Positions 18,754 to 27,158 of a stretch of 60,208 nucleotides of DNA are shown piece by piece. The DNA comes from Saccharothrix coeruleofusca. Its GTDB lineage: Bacteria > Actinomycetota > Actinomycetes > Mycobacteriales > Pseudonocardiaceae. The translations under genes and the position numbers were made by a program. The stretch spans positions 175,664-235,871 of the forward strand of contig NZ_BMRG01000003.1 in the NCBI RefSeq assembly GCF_014648515.1. The letters run 5' to 3'. Each line of letters opens with the position of its first letter. Position 1 is the stretch's first letter. The notes beneath the pieces were generated by a model. It made no database searches. It worked only from the letters and a program-made list of their open reading frames with translations, and was not told the DNA's origin.

Positions 18754-18790
18754 CACCGGCCGTGGCCACCCGCCCGAAAGGCGACCGGTG
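18754..18790 (+). promoter_or_regulatory. Start-codon sequestering hairpin downstream of riboswitch
   Basis: CACCGG (18754-18759) can pair with CCGGTG (18785-18790). The second arm contains the GTG start codon and the loop contains the AAAGG ribosome site (18778-18782). This would hide the start in the ligand-bound state, the usual translational output of B12 riboswitches. Pairing is inferred by eye. Confidence 0.45.
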
Positions 18791-19822
18791 ACCCGCGCCG
18801 CACCCGGCACCGCCCGGACCTGCCTGATCCTCACCGCCCTGCTGGCGCTCTCCCTGGTCTGCGGGGTCGCCCTGGGCCCGGTGCGGATTCCCCTGCCCGA
18901 CGTGCTGGCCCTGCTGCGGGCCGCCGTCGTCGGCGACACCATCGACGTCTCCCAGGCGGGCGCCTACCGGATCGTCTGGGACATCCGCCTGCCCAGGGTG
19001 CTGCTGGCCGCGGTGGTCGGCGCCGGGCTGTCCACGGTGGGCGTGGCGGTGCAGGCGCTGGTGCGCAACCCCCTGGCGGACCCGTACGTCCTGGGCATCT
19101 CCTCGGGGGCGAGCGTGGGCGCGACGGCCGTGGCCGCGTTCGGCCTGTTCGCCTCACTGGGGATCTACGCCCTGTCCACCGCGGCGTTCCTGTCCGCCCT
19201 GGCCGCCATGGCGCTGGTGTACCTGGTGGCCAGGAGCCTCACGCCGCTGCGCCTGGTCCTGACCGGGACGGCGATGGCGTACGGGTTCTCCGCCATCGCC
19301 ATGCTGCTGGTGTTCCAGGCGCCCAGGGGCGAGGCGGCCCGCTCCGCGATGTTCTGGCTGCTGGGCAGCCTCGGCGGGGTCACCTGGGCGGCGCTTCCGG
19401 TGGCCGCGGTCACCACGGCGGCCGGGATCGCGTTCCTGCTGGGCAAGGCCAGGGTGCTCAACGCGCTGGCGATGGGGGACGAGGCGGCGACCACGCTCGG
19501 GGTGGACGTGACCCGGCTGCGCCGCGGCCTGTTCGTGGTCACCGCGGCGATGACCGGTGTGCTGGTGGCGGTCAGCGGCGCGGTCGGCTTCGTGGGGCTG
19601 GTGCTGCCGCACGTGGTGCGGCTGCTGGTGGGCGCGGACCACCGCCGGGTGCTGGTGGTGGCTCCGCTGGCGGGGGCCTGCTTCCTGGTGTGGGTGGACG
19701 TCGCCGCGCGCCTGCTGGCGGCGCCGGAGGAGTTGCCGCTGGGGGTCATCACCGCCGCGCTGGGCGTGCCGTGCTTCGTGCTGCTGATGCGCCGTCGCGG
19801 CTACGTCTTCGGGGGGCGCTGA
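18788..19822 (+). CDS. btuC: Cobalamin ABC importer, FecCD-family permease
   Basis: Predicted 344-aa permease with about ten hydrophobic segments. Family signatures are RLPRVLLAAVVGAGLSTVG, VQALVRNPLADPYVLGISSG and, near the end, GFVGLVLPHVVRLLVG. FecCD proteins import B12, haem or siderophores; the cobalamin riboswitch upstream argues for B12 or a corrinoid precursor. GTG 18788 (VTRAAPGTAR) chosen with GAAAGGCG upstream; the longer frame from 18716 would run through the riboswitch expression platform. The next gene starts inside its stop codon (TGATG), so the three genes form one operon. Confidence 0.88.
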   Translation: MTRAAPGTARTCLILTALLALSLVCGVALGPVRIPLPDVLALLRAAVVGDTIDVSQAGAYRIVWDIRLPRVLLAAVVGAGLSTVGVAVQALVRNPLADPYVLGISSGASVGATAVAAFGLFASLGIYALSTAAFLSALAAMALVYLVARSLTPLRLVLTGTAMAYGFSAIAMLLVFQAPRGEAARSAMFWLLGSLGGVTWAALPVAAVTTAAGIAFLLGKARVLNALAMGDEAATTLGVDVTRLRRGLFVVTAAMTGVLVAVSGAVGFVGLVLPHVVRLLVGADHRRVLVVAPLAGACFLVWVDVAARLLAAPEELPLGVITAALGVPCFVLLMRRRGYVFGGR

Positions 19823-20571
19823 TGGACGTCGAGATCCAGGACCTGGACTACGCGCCGATCCTGCACGGCGTCACGCTGGCCGCGCGCAGCGGCGAGGTGC
19901 ACGGCATCGTCGGGCCCAACGGCAGCGGCAAGTCCACCGCGCTGCGCTGCGTCTACCGGGCGCTCAAGCCCAGCGCCGGCCGGGTGCTGCTGGACGGCGA
20001 GGAGCGCGGGGACATCGCGCGGCACCTGGCCGCGCTGATCCAGGACAGCAGCCTGGAGTTCGACTTCACGGCGGCCGAGGTGGTCGCCACCGGCAGGTTG
20101 CCGCACCAGCGCGGCTTCGCCAGGGAGTCGGCGCACGACCGGCGGGTCGTCGAGACGGCGCTGTCCGATGTGGACGCCGCGCATCTGGCGGACCGGGGGT
20201 TCCTGACGCTGTCCGGCGGTGAGCGGCAGCGGGTGCTGATCGCGCGGGCGCTGGCGCAGCAGCCGCGGGTGCTGGTGCTCGACGAGCCGACCAACCACCT
20301 CGACATCCACCACCAGCTCGCCGTGCTGCGCCTGGTGCGCGGGCTGGGCGTGACCGTGCTGGCCGTGCTGCACGACCTCAACCTCGCCGCCGCGCACTGC
20401 GACCGGGTGCACGTGCTGGCGCGGGGGCGGGTGGTGGCCAGCGGGACGCCCGCCGACGTGCTCACCCCCGATCTCGTCGCCGACGTCTTCGGGGTGCGCG
20501 CCCACGTCGTGCGGCACCCGGTCAGCGGTGCGCCGCAACTGCTGTTCGACCTCCAGGAGGAAACCCCGTGA
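19822..20571 (+). CDS. btuD: Cobalamin ABC importer, ATP-binding protein
   Basis: Predicted 249-aa ATPase of the FecE/BtuD type. Walker A GPNGSGKST (about 32-40), Q-loop LIQDSSLEFDF, signature LSGGERQRVLIARALAQQP, Walker B VLVLDEPTNHLD and the switch VLHDLNLAAAHCDRV are all intact. It energises the permease encoded just upstream. ATG 19822 overlaps the permease stop by one base, and its own stop overlaps the binding-protein start by four. Confidence 0.92.
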   Translation: MDVEIQDLDYAPILHGVTLAARSGEVHGIVGPNGSGKSTALRCVYRALKPSAGRVLLDGEERGDIARHLAALIQDSSLEFDFTAAEVVATGRLPHQRGFARESAHDRRVVETALSDVDAAHLADRGFLTLSGGERQRVLIARALAQQPRVLVLDEPTNHLDIHHQLAVLRLVRGLGVTVLAVLHDLNLAAAHCDRVHVLARGRVVASGTPADVLTPDLVADVFGVRAHVVRHPVSGAPQLLFDLQEETP

Positions 20572-21542
20572 GAAGGTTCGCCGCGCTCGGCCTCGTCCTG
20601 CTCACCACGGCTTGCGGCGCGACCGTCGCGCAGGAGCAGGGTGGCGTCACCACCACGGTCACCAACTGCGGCCAGGAGGTGTCCTACCGCACGCCGACGA
20701 GGGTGGTCACCAACGACACCGGCATCACCGAGCTGATGTTCGCGCTGGGGCTGGCCGACCGCGTGGTGGGGTACGTGGTCGGTCCCGGCCAGCACCGCGA
20801 CGTGGAGACCTCGCCGTGGAAGGCGGACTTCGACCGGGTGCCCAAGCTGGCCGAGCGGATCAGCAAGGAGGTCGTCCAGGGGGCGGGCGCGGACCTGGTG
20901 TTCGCCGGGTGGAACTACGGCTTCTCGGAGAGCACCGGCCTGACCCCGGACTCGTTGCGGGACTTGGGCGTGGCCACCTACCAGCTCACCGAGGCGTGCC
21001 GCAACGGCGTGGGCAAGCAGCGCGGCATCATGCCGCCGCTGGAGGCCCTCTACACCGACTTGCGCAACCTCGGCCGGATCTTCGGCGTGAGCGACCGGGC
21101 CGAGCGGCTGGTGGCCGAGTACCAGGCGCAGGTCGCCCGCGCCGCCGAGCTGATGGCGGGCAGGCCGCGCCCCAGGGTGTTCCTCTACGACAGCGGGCTG
21201 GACCAGCCGTTCACCTCGGGCCGCAACGCCGCGCCGCAGGACATCATCGGCCACGCGGGCGGGGACAACATCTTCGGCGACCTCGACGACAGCTGGACCA
21301 CCGTCGGGTGGGAGGCCGTGGTGGCCCGCGACCCCGAGGTCGTCCTGATCAACGACTACGCCGACGGCGACGCCGACACGCCGCAGCAGAAGGAGGCGTT
21401 CCTGCGCTCCTACCCGCCGCTGGCCGGGGTCACCGCGGTGCGCGAGGGCCGGTTCTTCGCCCTGCCCTACGCGGCGCTGGTGGAGGGGCCGCGCAACCCC
21501 GCCGCGATCGAGGCGCTGGCCCGCTACCTCGCGGGCGCGTAA
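20568..21542 (+). CDS. btuF: Cobalamin/iron-type substrate-binding lipoprotein
   Basis: Predicted 324-aa lipoprotein. MRRFAALGLVLLTTACGATV has a lipobox (LTTAC, Cys about 16), then a periplasmic-binding-protein fold of the class with a rigid helix: RVVTNDTGITELMFALGLAD at the start, ADLVFAGWNYGFSE and VVLINDYADGD later. It should capture the substrate and deliver it to the permease. The GTG start overlaps the ATPase stop (GTGA). B12 specificity is inferred from the riboswitch only. Confidence 0.87.
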   Translation: MRRFAALGLVLLTTACGATVAQEQGGVTTTVTNCGQEVSYRTPTRVVTNDTGITELMFALGLADRVVGYVVGPGQHRDVETSPWKADFDRVPKLAERISKEVVQGAGADLVFAGWNYGFSESTGLTPDSLRDLGVATYQLTEACRNGVGKQRGIMPPLEALYTDLRNLGRIFGVSDRAERLVAEYQAQVARAAELMAGRPRPRVFLYDSGLDQPFTSGRNAAPQDIIGHAGGDNIFGDLDDSWTTVGWEAVVARDPEVVLINDYADGDADTPQQKEAFLRSYPPLAGVTAVREGRFFALPYAALVEGPRNPAAIEALARYLAGA

Positions 21543-21557
21543 CCAGAATGTGGGACA

Positions 21558-21585
21558 GCCCGCCCGTGGACTGGTACGGGCGGGC
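21558..21585 (+). terminator. Hairpin after the btuCDF-type operon
   Basis: GCCCGCCCGT (21558-21567) pairs with ACGGGCGGGC (21576-21585), 10 bp, loop GGACTGGT. No T-tract. Confidence 0.6.
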
Positions 21586-21607
21586 GGGGTGTGGCACTAT
21601 CCCTGGC

Positions 21608-21652
21608 GTGGCCCACCACACCGCGATCATTATCGACGAGCGCGCCGGCTGA
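21608..21652 (+). CDS. cimA leader peptide (Ile attenuator peptide)
   Basis: A 14-codon ORF, GTG-started, encoding MAHHTAIIIDERAG with three consecutive Ile codons (ATC ATT ATC, 21626-21634) and then a stop at 21650-21652. CACTAT (21595-21600) lies seven bases before the GTG, so the message may be leaderless. Downstream is a competing hairpin pair with an intrinsic terminator and then cimA, the first enzyme of the citramalate route to isoleucine. The amino acid counted by the leader is therefore the end product of the pathway. Confidence 0.82.
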   Translation: MAHHTAIIIDERAG

Positions 21653-21713
21653 AGCTCCCCGAGCACCCGGCGCGCCGACCTCTCGCATCCCTGCGGGGGG
21701 TCTTTTTGTTTTT
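21640..21713 (+). promoter_or_regulatory. cimA attenuator (alternative hairpins and terminator)
   Basis: Three pairings are visible. The pause stem is GCGCGCCGG (21640-21648, last leader codons) with CCGGCGCGC (21667-21675). The terminator is GACCTCTCGCA (21677-21687) with TGCGGGGGGTC (21692-21702; two G-U pairs) followed by TTTTTGTTTTT. An antiterminator is possible: GCTCCCCG (21654-21661) with CGGGGGGT (21694-21701), which excludes the terminator and becomes available when a ribosome stalled at the Ile codons breaks the pause stem. This is a complete classical attenuation logic. Confidence 0.85.
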
Positions 21714-21758
21714 CCGCCACCCCCACCACCCCGCGACCCGAAAGCCCCAGGAGCCCCC

Positions 21759-23360
21759 GTGACCACCCTCGGCGATTCTTTCCACGTCTACGACACGACC
21801 TTGCGGGACGGCGCGCAGCGCGAGGGCATCTCCTACTCGGTCAACGACAAGCTGGTGGTGGCCCGCCTGCTGGACTCGCTGGGGGTGGGCTTCATCGAGG
21901 GCGGCTGGCCGGGCGCGCTGCCCAAGGACACCGAGTTCTTCGCCCGCGCCGCGGCGGGCGACCTGGAGCTCAAGCACGCGCAGCTGGTGGCGTTCGGCGC
22001 CACCCGCAAGGCGGGCGCGAAGGTCCACGAGGACCAGCAGGTGCGCGCGCTGCTGGACTCCCGCGCGCCGGTGGTCACGCTGGTGGCCAAGTCCGACCGC
22101 AGGCACATCGAGCGCGCGTTGCGCACCGACGTGGCCGAGAACTGCGCGATGGTCAAGGACACCGTGCGGTTCCTGGTGGGCGAGGGCAGGCGGGTGTTCC
22201 TCGACGCCGAGCACTTCTTCGACGGCTACGCCTTCGACCCGGACACCGCGCTGCGCGTGCTGGAGTCCGCTGTGGAAGGTGGCGCGGACGTGGTGGTGCT
22301 GTGCGACACCAACGGCGGCCAGCTCCCGCTGGGGTTGTCGCGGACGGTCGCCGACGTGGTGGCCCGCACCGGATTCCGGGTCGGCATCCACTGCCAGGAC
22401 GACACCTCCTGCGCGGTGGCCAACACCATCGCGGCGGTGCAAGCGGGTGCGACCCACGTCCAGTGCACCGCCAACGGGTACGGCGAGCGGGCGGGCAACG
22501 CGGACCTGTTCGCCGTCGTGGGGAATCTGGTGACCAAGCTCGGGATGCCGGTGCTGCCCGCCGAGTCGCTGCCCGAGCTGACCAGGGTGTCCCACGCCCT
22601 GGCCGAGATCGCGAACATCGCGCCCGACACCCACCAGGCCTACGTCGGGTCGTCGGCCTTCGCCCACAAGGCGGGGCTGCACGCGAGCGCGATCAAGGTC
22701 GACCCGGAGCTGTACAACCACATCGACCCGGAGGCCGTCGGCAACGGGATGCGGGTGCTGGTCACCGAGATGGCCGGGCGGGCCAGCCTGGAGCTCAAGG
22801 GCCGCGAGTTCGGCATCGACCTGGCCCGCAAGCCGGAGGCGCTGAGCAGCGCGGTGCGCAAGGTCAAGGAGCTGGAGGCGGGCGGTTGGTCGTTCGAGGC
22901 CGCCGACGCCTCGCTGGAGCTGCTGCTGCGCGGGGAGCTGTCCGAACTGGACTCGCCGCCGTTCGCCCTGGAGTCCTACCGGGTGGTGCTGGACCACCGC
23001 TCGGACGGCCTGATCGTGTCCGAGGCCACGGTCAAGGTGCACGTGGCGGGGGAGCGGGTCATCGCCACCGCCGAGGGCAACGGCCCGGTGCACGCGCTGG
23101 ACGCGGCGCTGCGCAAGGCGCTGCTGCCGCACCTGTCCTGGCTGGACCGGGTGGAGCTGAACGACTACAAGGTGCGCATCCTCACCGATCAGCACGGCAC
23201 CGACGCGGTCACCCGCGTGCTGGTGGAGTCCACCGACGGCGAGCGGGAGTGGACCACGGTGGGGGTGCACGGCAACATCGTCGAGGCGAGCTGGCTGGCG
23301 CTGTGCGACGCGCTGGCGCACAAGGCGATGCGGGCCGCCGCCGACCTGGTGGGCTCGTGA
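21759..23360 (+). CDS. cimA: (R)-citramalate synthase
   Basis: Predicted 533-aa enzyme that condenses pyruvate and acetyl-CoA to citramalate, giving 2-ketobutyrate for isoleucine without threonine. HMGL-like TIM barrel with FHVYDTTLRDGAQREGISYS at the start, metal ligands in HCQDDTSCAVANTIAA and GYGERAGNADLFAV, HKAGLHASAI, and a C-terminal LeuA-type regulatory domain from about residue 400. The longer length and VEGGWPGALPKD-like segment (GGWPGALPKDTEFF) fit the TIGR00977 citramalate class rather than LeuA. GTG 21759 follows CAGGAG by six bases. The Ile attenuator upstream supports the assignment. Confidence 0.93.
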   Translation: MTTLGDSFHVYDTTLRDGAQREGISYSVNDKLVVARLLDSLGVGFIEGGWPGALPKDTEFFARAAAGDLELKHAQLVAFGATRKAGAKVHEDQQVRALLDSRAPVVTLVAKSDRRHIERALRTDVAENCAMVKDTVRFLVGEGRRVFLDAEHFFDGYAFDPDTALRVLESAVEGGADVVVLCDTNGGQLPLGLSRTVADVVARTGFRVGIHCQDDTSCAVANTIAAVQAGATHVQCTANGYGERAGNADLFAVVGNLVTKLGMPVLPAESLPELTRVSHALAEIANIAPDTHQAYVGSSAFAHKAGLHASAIKVDPELYNHIDPEAVGNGMRVLVTEMAGRASLELKGREFGIDLARKPEALSSAVRKVKELEAGGWSFEAADASLELLLRGELSELDSPPFALESYRVVLDHRSDGLIVSEATVKVHVAGERVIATAEGNGPVHALDAALRKALLPHLSWLDRVELNDYKVRILTDQHGTDAVTRVLVESTDGEREWTTVGVHGNIVEASWLALCDALAHKAMRAAADLVGS

Positions 23361-23390
23361 GCGCGCGGGCCTGCGGTTAGGGTGAAGTCC

Positions 23391-24161
23391 GTGCGCATTG
23401 CCCGAATCGCCCAACCAGATGGCCTGGCCTTCGCCGCGATCGAAGGCGAGGGCGACGACCTGGTCGCCGCCGAGATCGCCGACGAGCCCTTCGGCAAGCC
23501 GACGTTCACCGGCCGCCGCTGGCCGCTGGCCGACGTGCGGCTGCTGGCCCCGTTCCTGCCGCCGAAGATCGTCTGCGTCGGCCGCAACTACGCCGAGCAC
23601 GCGGCGGAGCTCGGCAACGAGGTGCCCGAGAGCCCGCTGATCTTCCTCAAGCCCAACACCGCGGTGATCGGGCCGAACGCGGAGATCAAGCTGCCCGCGG
23701 TGTCCGAGCGGGTGGACTTCGAGGGCGAGCTGGCCGTGGTGGTCGGCGTGGGCGGGCGGGACATCCCCGCCTCGCGCGCCGCGCAGTCCGTGCTGGGCTA
23801 CACCATCGCCAACGACGTGACCGCTCGCGACCTGCAGAAGTCCGACGGCCAGTGGACCCGCGCCAAGGGCTTCGACACCTTCTGCCCGCTGGGGCCGTGG
23901 GTGGAGACCGAGTTCGACCCGTCCGACGCGCGCATCCGCACCGAGCTGGACGGCGAGGTCAAGCAGGACGCGCGGACCTCGATGCTGGTGCACGACATCC
24001 CCGCGCTGATCGAGTACATCTCCTCGGTGATGACGCTGCGCCCGCTGGACGTGATCCTCACCGGCACCCCGGCGGGCGTGGGCCCGATGAAGGCGGGCCA
24101 GACGGTGTCGGTCACCGTCGAGGGCCTGGGCACCCTCACCAACCAGGTCGCCAACCGCTGA
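23391..24161 (+). CDS. Fumarylacetoacetate hydrolase (FAH) family protein
   Basis: Predicted 256 aa. The family core is visible: VCVGRNYAEHAAELG, LIFLKPNTAVIGP, FEGELAVVVG (acidic metal ligands), YTIANDVTARDLQ and ILTGTPAGVGPMKAGQTV. Members hydrolyse or isomerise beta-diketo acids such as acylpyruvates or 2-hydroxyhepta-dienedioates; substrate unknown. GTG 23391 chosen because TAGGGT lies seven bases upstream, the local leaderless pattern; an in-frame GTG at 23382 is the alternative. This gene sits between leuB and gltX in related actinobacteria. A 19-bp hairpin follows the stop. Confidence 0.87.
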   Translation: MRIARIAQPDGLAFAAIEGEGDDLVAAEIADEPFGKPTFTGRRWPLADVRLLAPFLPPKIVCVGRNYAEHAAELGNEVPESPLIFLKPNTAVIGPNAEIKLPAVSERVDFEGELAVVVGVGGRDIPASRAAQSVLGYTIANDVTARDLQKSDGQWTRAKGFDTFCPLGPWVETEFDPSDARIRTELDGEVKQDARTSMLVHDIPALIEYISSVMTLRPLDVILTGTPAGVGPMKAGQTVSVTVEGLGTLTNQVANR

Positions 24162-24166
24162 AACCG

Positions 24167-24213
24167 CGTCCGCGAGCACCACCCGGCCCCCCGTCGGGTG
24201 GTGCTCGCGGACG
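24167..24213. terminator. Bidirectional hairpin terminator
   Basis: CGTCCGCGAGCACCACCCG (24167-24185) pairs perfectly with 24195-24213, a 19-bp stem with a 9-nt loop, between the convergent FAH and monooxygenase genes. Confidence 0.85.
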
Positions 24214-24223
24214 GCGTGCGGGC

Positions 24224-25474
24224 TCAGGTGCGCGGCACCCTGGCGGGCTCGCGCCGGGCGAACGCCGGGGCGTGCTCGGGCCGCAGGCCGATCGCCACCA
24301 GGTAGGCGGGCACCACCTGCAGCGGCGGGAACCGCCGCATCAACCGCACCGGCCGGGGCGTGCGCCCCTGCGCGACGGTCGAACCGCCGTCCAGCGTGCG
24401 GCGCAGGAACGCGTTCTGCACCAGCCGCTGGATGTTCTGCGTCACCACGGTGGCGAACCACCGCCGCCGCCGGACCTTGGCCAGCACCGCGGGCGTGATC
24501 CGGCCCAGCTTGGCGGGACCGGCGACGACCCGCGCCGCGGCCACCGCGTCCTGCACCGCCAGGTTGATGCCCACGCCGCCGATCGGCGACATGGCGTGCG
24601 CGGCGTCGCCGACGCACAGCAGGCCGTCGGCGTGCCAGCGCCGCAGCCGGTCCAGCTTCACGTCCAGCAGCTTCACGTCGTCCAGCGACTCGATCACGCC
24701 GAGCCGGTCCGCCACCCACGGCACCAGCTTCGCGACCCGCTCGCGGAACGCCTCGACCCCCTCGGCGCGCAGCCGCCGGTCGGTGCCCTTGCGGATCAGG
24801 TAGGCGCACTGGAAGTAGTCGCCGCGCGGGATCATCGCCAACCCGGACCCGCTGGAGAACCGGCCGAGGCCGCCCGTCGGGTCGTCGGGCCTGCGCGGCA
24901 CGCGGAACCACCACACGTCCATCGGCGCGCCGAACGAGTGGACCGCCAGCCCGGCGGCCTCGCGCACCGCGGAGCGCCTGCCGTCCGCGGCGACCACGAG
25001 GTCGGCGGCCAGCTCGCGGACCTCACCGTCGGACGTGCGGTAGCGCAGCCCGGTCACCCTGCCGCCGCCGGTGCGCACCAGCCCGGTGAACTCGGCGTTC
25101 ATCCGGAGCGTGAAGGTCGGCTCCTGCTTGGCCGCGTCGGCGAGCAGGTCCAGGAAGTCCCACTGCGGGACGATCGCGATGTGCTTGTGCGGTCCGGGCA
25201 GCCGCGACAGGTCGGCCATCGTGGTGACCCCGCTGTCCAGCATCACCTGGACCCGGTCGATCAGCTGGTGCGGCACGTCGGCGAACGACGGCCCGAGCCC
25301 CAGCTCGTCCAGCAGCGTCAGGGTCGACGCGTGCACCGTGTCGCCGCGGAAGTCCCGCAGGAAGTCCGCGTGCTTCTCCAGAACGGTGACCTCGACGCCT
25401 GCGCGGGCCAGCAACAGGCCCAGCACCATCCCGGCGGGACCGCCGCCGACGACGGCCACCGTGGTCCTCTCCAT
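24224..25474 (-). CDS. FAD-dependent aromatic monooxygenase
   Basis: Predicted 416-aa flavoprotein of the PHBH/UbiH class. FAD motif VAVVGGGPAGMVLGLLLARA with the following acidic VLEKH, the middle DLVVAADGRRSAVREAAG motif, and CVGDAAHAMSPIGGVGINLAVQDA near 300. It hydroxylates an aromatic or polyketide-like substrate using NAD(P)H and O2; which one is unknown. ATG 25474 chosen; GTG 25483 is in frame nine bases upstream and is also possible. It is divergent from gltX, with a palindrome between them. A gene inserted between the FAH gene and gltX, so possibly accessory. Confidence 0.85.
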   Translation of the reverse strand: MERTTVAVVGGGPAGMVLGLLLARAGVEVTVLEKHADFLRDFRGDTVHASTLTLLDELGLGPSFADVPHQLIDRVQVMLDSGVTTMADLSRLPGPHKHIAIVPQWDFLDLLADAAKQEPTFTLRMNAEFTGLVRTGGGRVTGLRYRTSDGEVRELAADLVVAADGRRSAVREAAGLAVHSFGAPMDVWWFRVPRRPDDPTGGLGRFSSGSGLAMIPRGDYFQCAYLIRKGTDRRLRAEGVEAFRERVAKLVPWVADRLGVIESLDDVKLLDVKLDRLRRWHADGLLCVGDAAHAMSPIGGVGINLAVQDAVAAARVVAGPAKLGRITPAVLAKVRRRRWFATVVTQNIQRLVQNAFLRRTLDGGSTVAQGRTPRPVRLMRRFPPLQVVPAYLVAIGLRPEHAPAFARREPARVPRT

Positions 25475-25489
25475 CGTCCTCACCCCGTT

Positions 25490-25505
25490 TTCAACACTAG
25501 TTGAA
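25490..25505. promoter_or_regulatory. Candidate operator TTCAAC-ACTA-GTTGAA
   Basis: A 6-bp inverted repeat (TTCAAC 25490-25495, GTTGAA 25500-25505) with a 4-bp spacer, just upstream of the monooxygenase start on the minus strand. Its AT-rich content is unusual here. It resembles a MarR/TetR/PadR-type site, but no regulator gene is adjacent. Confidence 0.35.
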
Positions 25506-25562
25506 TAAGCCTAGGATGCTCCTGCGGTGGCCTGGGGTCAAGGCGGATACGCTGACCGGGCC

Positions 25563-27053
25563 ATGAGCACCGAATCCGCATCCCCAGAGGTCCGCGTCCG
25601 CTTCTGCCCGTCGCCGACCGGCACGCCCCACGTGGGGCTGATCCGCACCGCGCTGTTCAACTGGGCCTACGCCCGGCACACCGGCGGCAAGGTGGTCTTC
25701 CGCATCGAGGACACCGACGCCGCGCGGGACTCCGAGGAGTCCTACCTCGCGCTGCTGGAAGCCATGCGGTGGCTGGGCCTGGACTGGGACGAGGGCCCCG
25801 AGGTCGGCGGCCCGCACGCGCCGTACCGGCAGAGCCAGCGCCGCGACGTCTACGCCGACATCGCCAAGCGGCTGTTCGAGGCGGGCGAGCTGTACGAGTC
25901 GTTCTCCACGCCCGAGGAGGTCGAGGCGCGGCGCAAGGCCGCGGGCCAGGACCCGAAGCTGGGCTACGACGGCTACGACCGCGACCTGACCGAGGAGCAG
26001 AAGGCGGAGTTCCGCGCGCAGGGCCGCGAGCCCGTCCTGCGGCTGCGGATGCCCGACGAGGACCTGTCGTGGCACGACCTGGTCCGCGGCGAGATCACGT
26101 TCAAGGCGGGCAGCACGCCGGACCCGGTGCTGGTGCGCGCCAACGGTGACCCGCTCTACCCGTTCGTGAACCCGGTCGACGACGCGCTCATGGGAATCAC
26201 GCACGTGCTGCGCGGAGAGGACTTGCTGCCGTCCACGCCGCGGCAGCTCGCGCTGTACTCGGCATTGCGGCGAATTGGCGTGACCGATTTCACGCCGCAG
26301 TTCGGGCACCTGCCCTACGTGATGGGCGAGGGGAACAAGAAGCTTTCCAAGCGCGACCCGCAGTCGAACCTGTTCCTCTACCGCGACCGCGGATTCGTGC
26401 CCGAGGGATTGCTGAACTACCTGGCGCTGCTCGGCTGGTCCATCGCCGACGACCGGGACATCTTCTCGGTCGAGGAACTGGTCGCCGCCTTCGAGCTGTC
26501 CAAGGTGAGCGTGAACCCGGCCCGCTTCGACCTGAAGAAGGCCGAGGCGATCAACGCCACGCACCTGCGCGCGCTGCCGGTGGAGACCTTCGTCGAGCGC
26601 GTGCTGCCGTACCTGGCCGCCGACGGCGTGCTGCCGCACGAGCCGAGCGAGGAGCAGCTGGCCGTGCTGCGCGGTGTCGCGCCGCTGGTGCAGGAGCGGC
26701 TGGTGGTGCTCTCGGAGGCCGCCGGGATGGTCCGCTTCCTGTTCACCGCGGAGGAGGACTTCGCGCCGGAGGAGGACGCGGCGGCCAAGGCGCTGGGCGC
26801 GGACGCGGCCCCCGTGCTGGACGCGGCGATCGAGGCGCTGGAGGGCCTCGGCGAGTGGACCGCGGCAGGCATCGAGGAGGCGCTGAAGGTGTCCCTTGTG
26901 GACGGCCTGGGCCTCAAACCGCGCAAGGCGTACGCCCCCGTGCGGGTTGCCGTGACGGGCCGTACCGTCTCGCCTCCGCTGTACGAGTCGATGGAGTTGC
27001 TGGGTCGGGATCGCTCGATCGGGCGATTGCGACGGGCGCTCGGGGCAATCTGA
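25563..27053 (+). CDS. gltX: Glutamyl-tRNA synthetase
   Basis: Predicted 496-aa class Ic synthetase that charges tRNA-Glu (and, in organisms without GlnRS, tRNA-Gln for later amidation). HIGH-type motif [19 protein letters not shown] (about 16-34) and KMSKS-type KKLSKRD (about 258-264). The C-terminal anticodon-binding domain is complete. ATG 25563 lies nine bases after TACGCT. The cognate tRNA-Glu and a tRNA-Gln are 1 kb downstream. Confidence 0.96.
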   Translation: MSTESASPEVRVRFCPSPTGTPHVGLIRTALFNWAYARHTGGKVVFRIEDTDAARDSEESYLALLEAMRWLGLDWDEGPEVGGPHAPYRQSQRRDVYADIAKRLFEAGELYESFSTPEEVEARRKAAGQDPKLGYDGYDRDLTEEQKAEFRAQGREPVLRLRMPDEDLSWHDLVRGEITFKAGSTPDPVLVRANGDPLYPFVNPVDDALMGITHVLRGEDLLPSTPRQLALYSALRRIGVTDFTPQFGHLPYVMGEGNKKLSKRDPQSNLFLYRDRGFVPEGLLNYLALLGWSIADDRDIFSVEELVAAFELSKVSVNPARFDLKKAEAINATHLRALPVETFVERVLPYLAADGVLPHEPSEEQLAVLRGVAPLVQERLVVLSEAAGMVRFLFTAEEDFAPEEDAAAKALGADAAPVLDAAIEALEGLGEWTAAGIEEALKVSLVDGLGLKPRKAYAPVRVAVTGRTVSPPLYESMELLGRDRSIGRLRRALGAI

Positions 27054-27158
27054 CTGCCCCGTTCGGGGTGTTCCGGCGGTGCTTGACCGTGCAAGAACCG
27101 CGAGGAATCACCTCCTTGGTCGAGTCGCCCGAGGGGGGCTCGCACCTAGCCTCACGGG

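Noticed and set aside
18716-18787. Longer N-terminus for the B12 permease starting at 18716
   Set aside because: It would be translated through the riboswitch expression platform and is Arg-rich; GTG 18788 has a ribosome site and leads directly into the first membrane segment.
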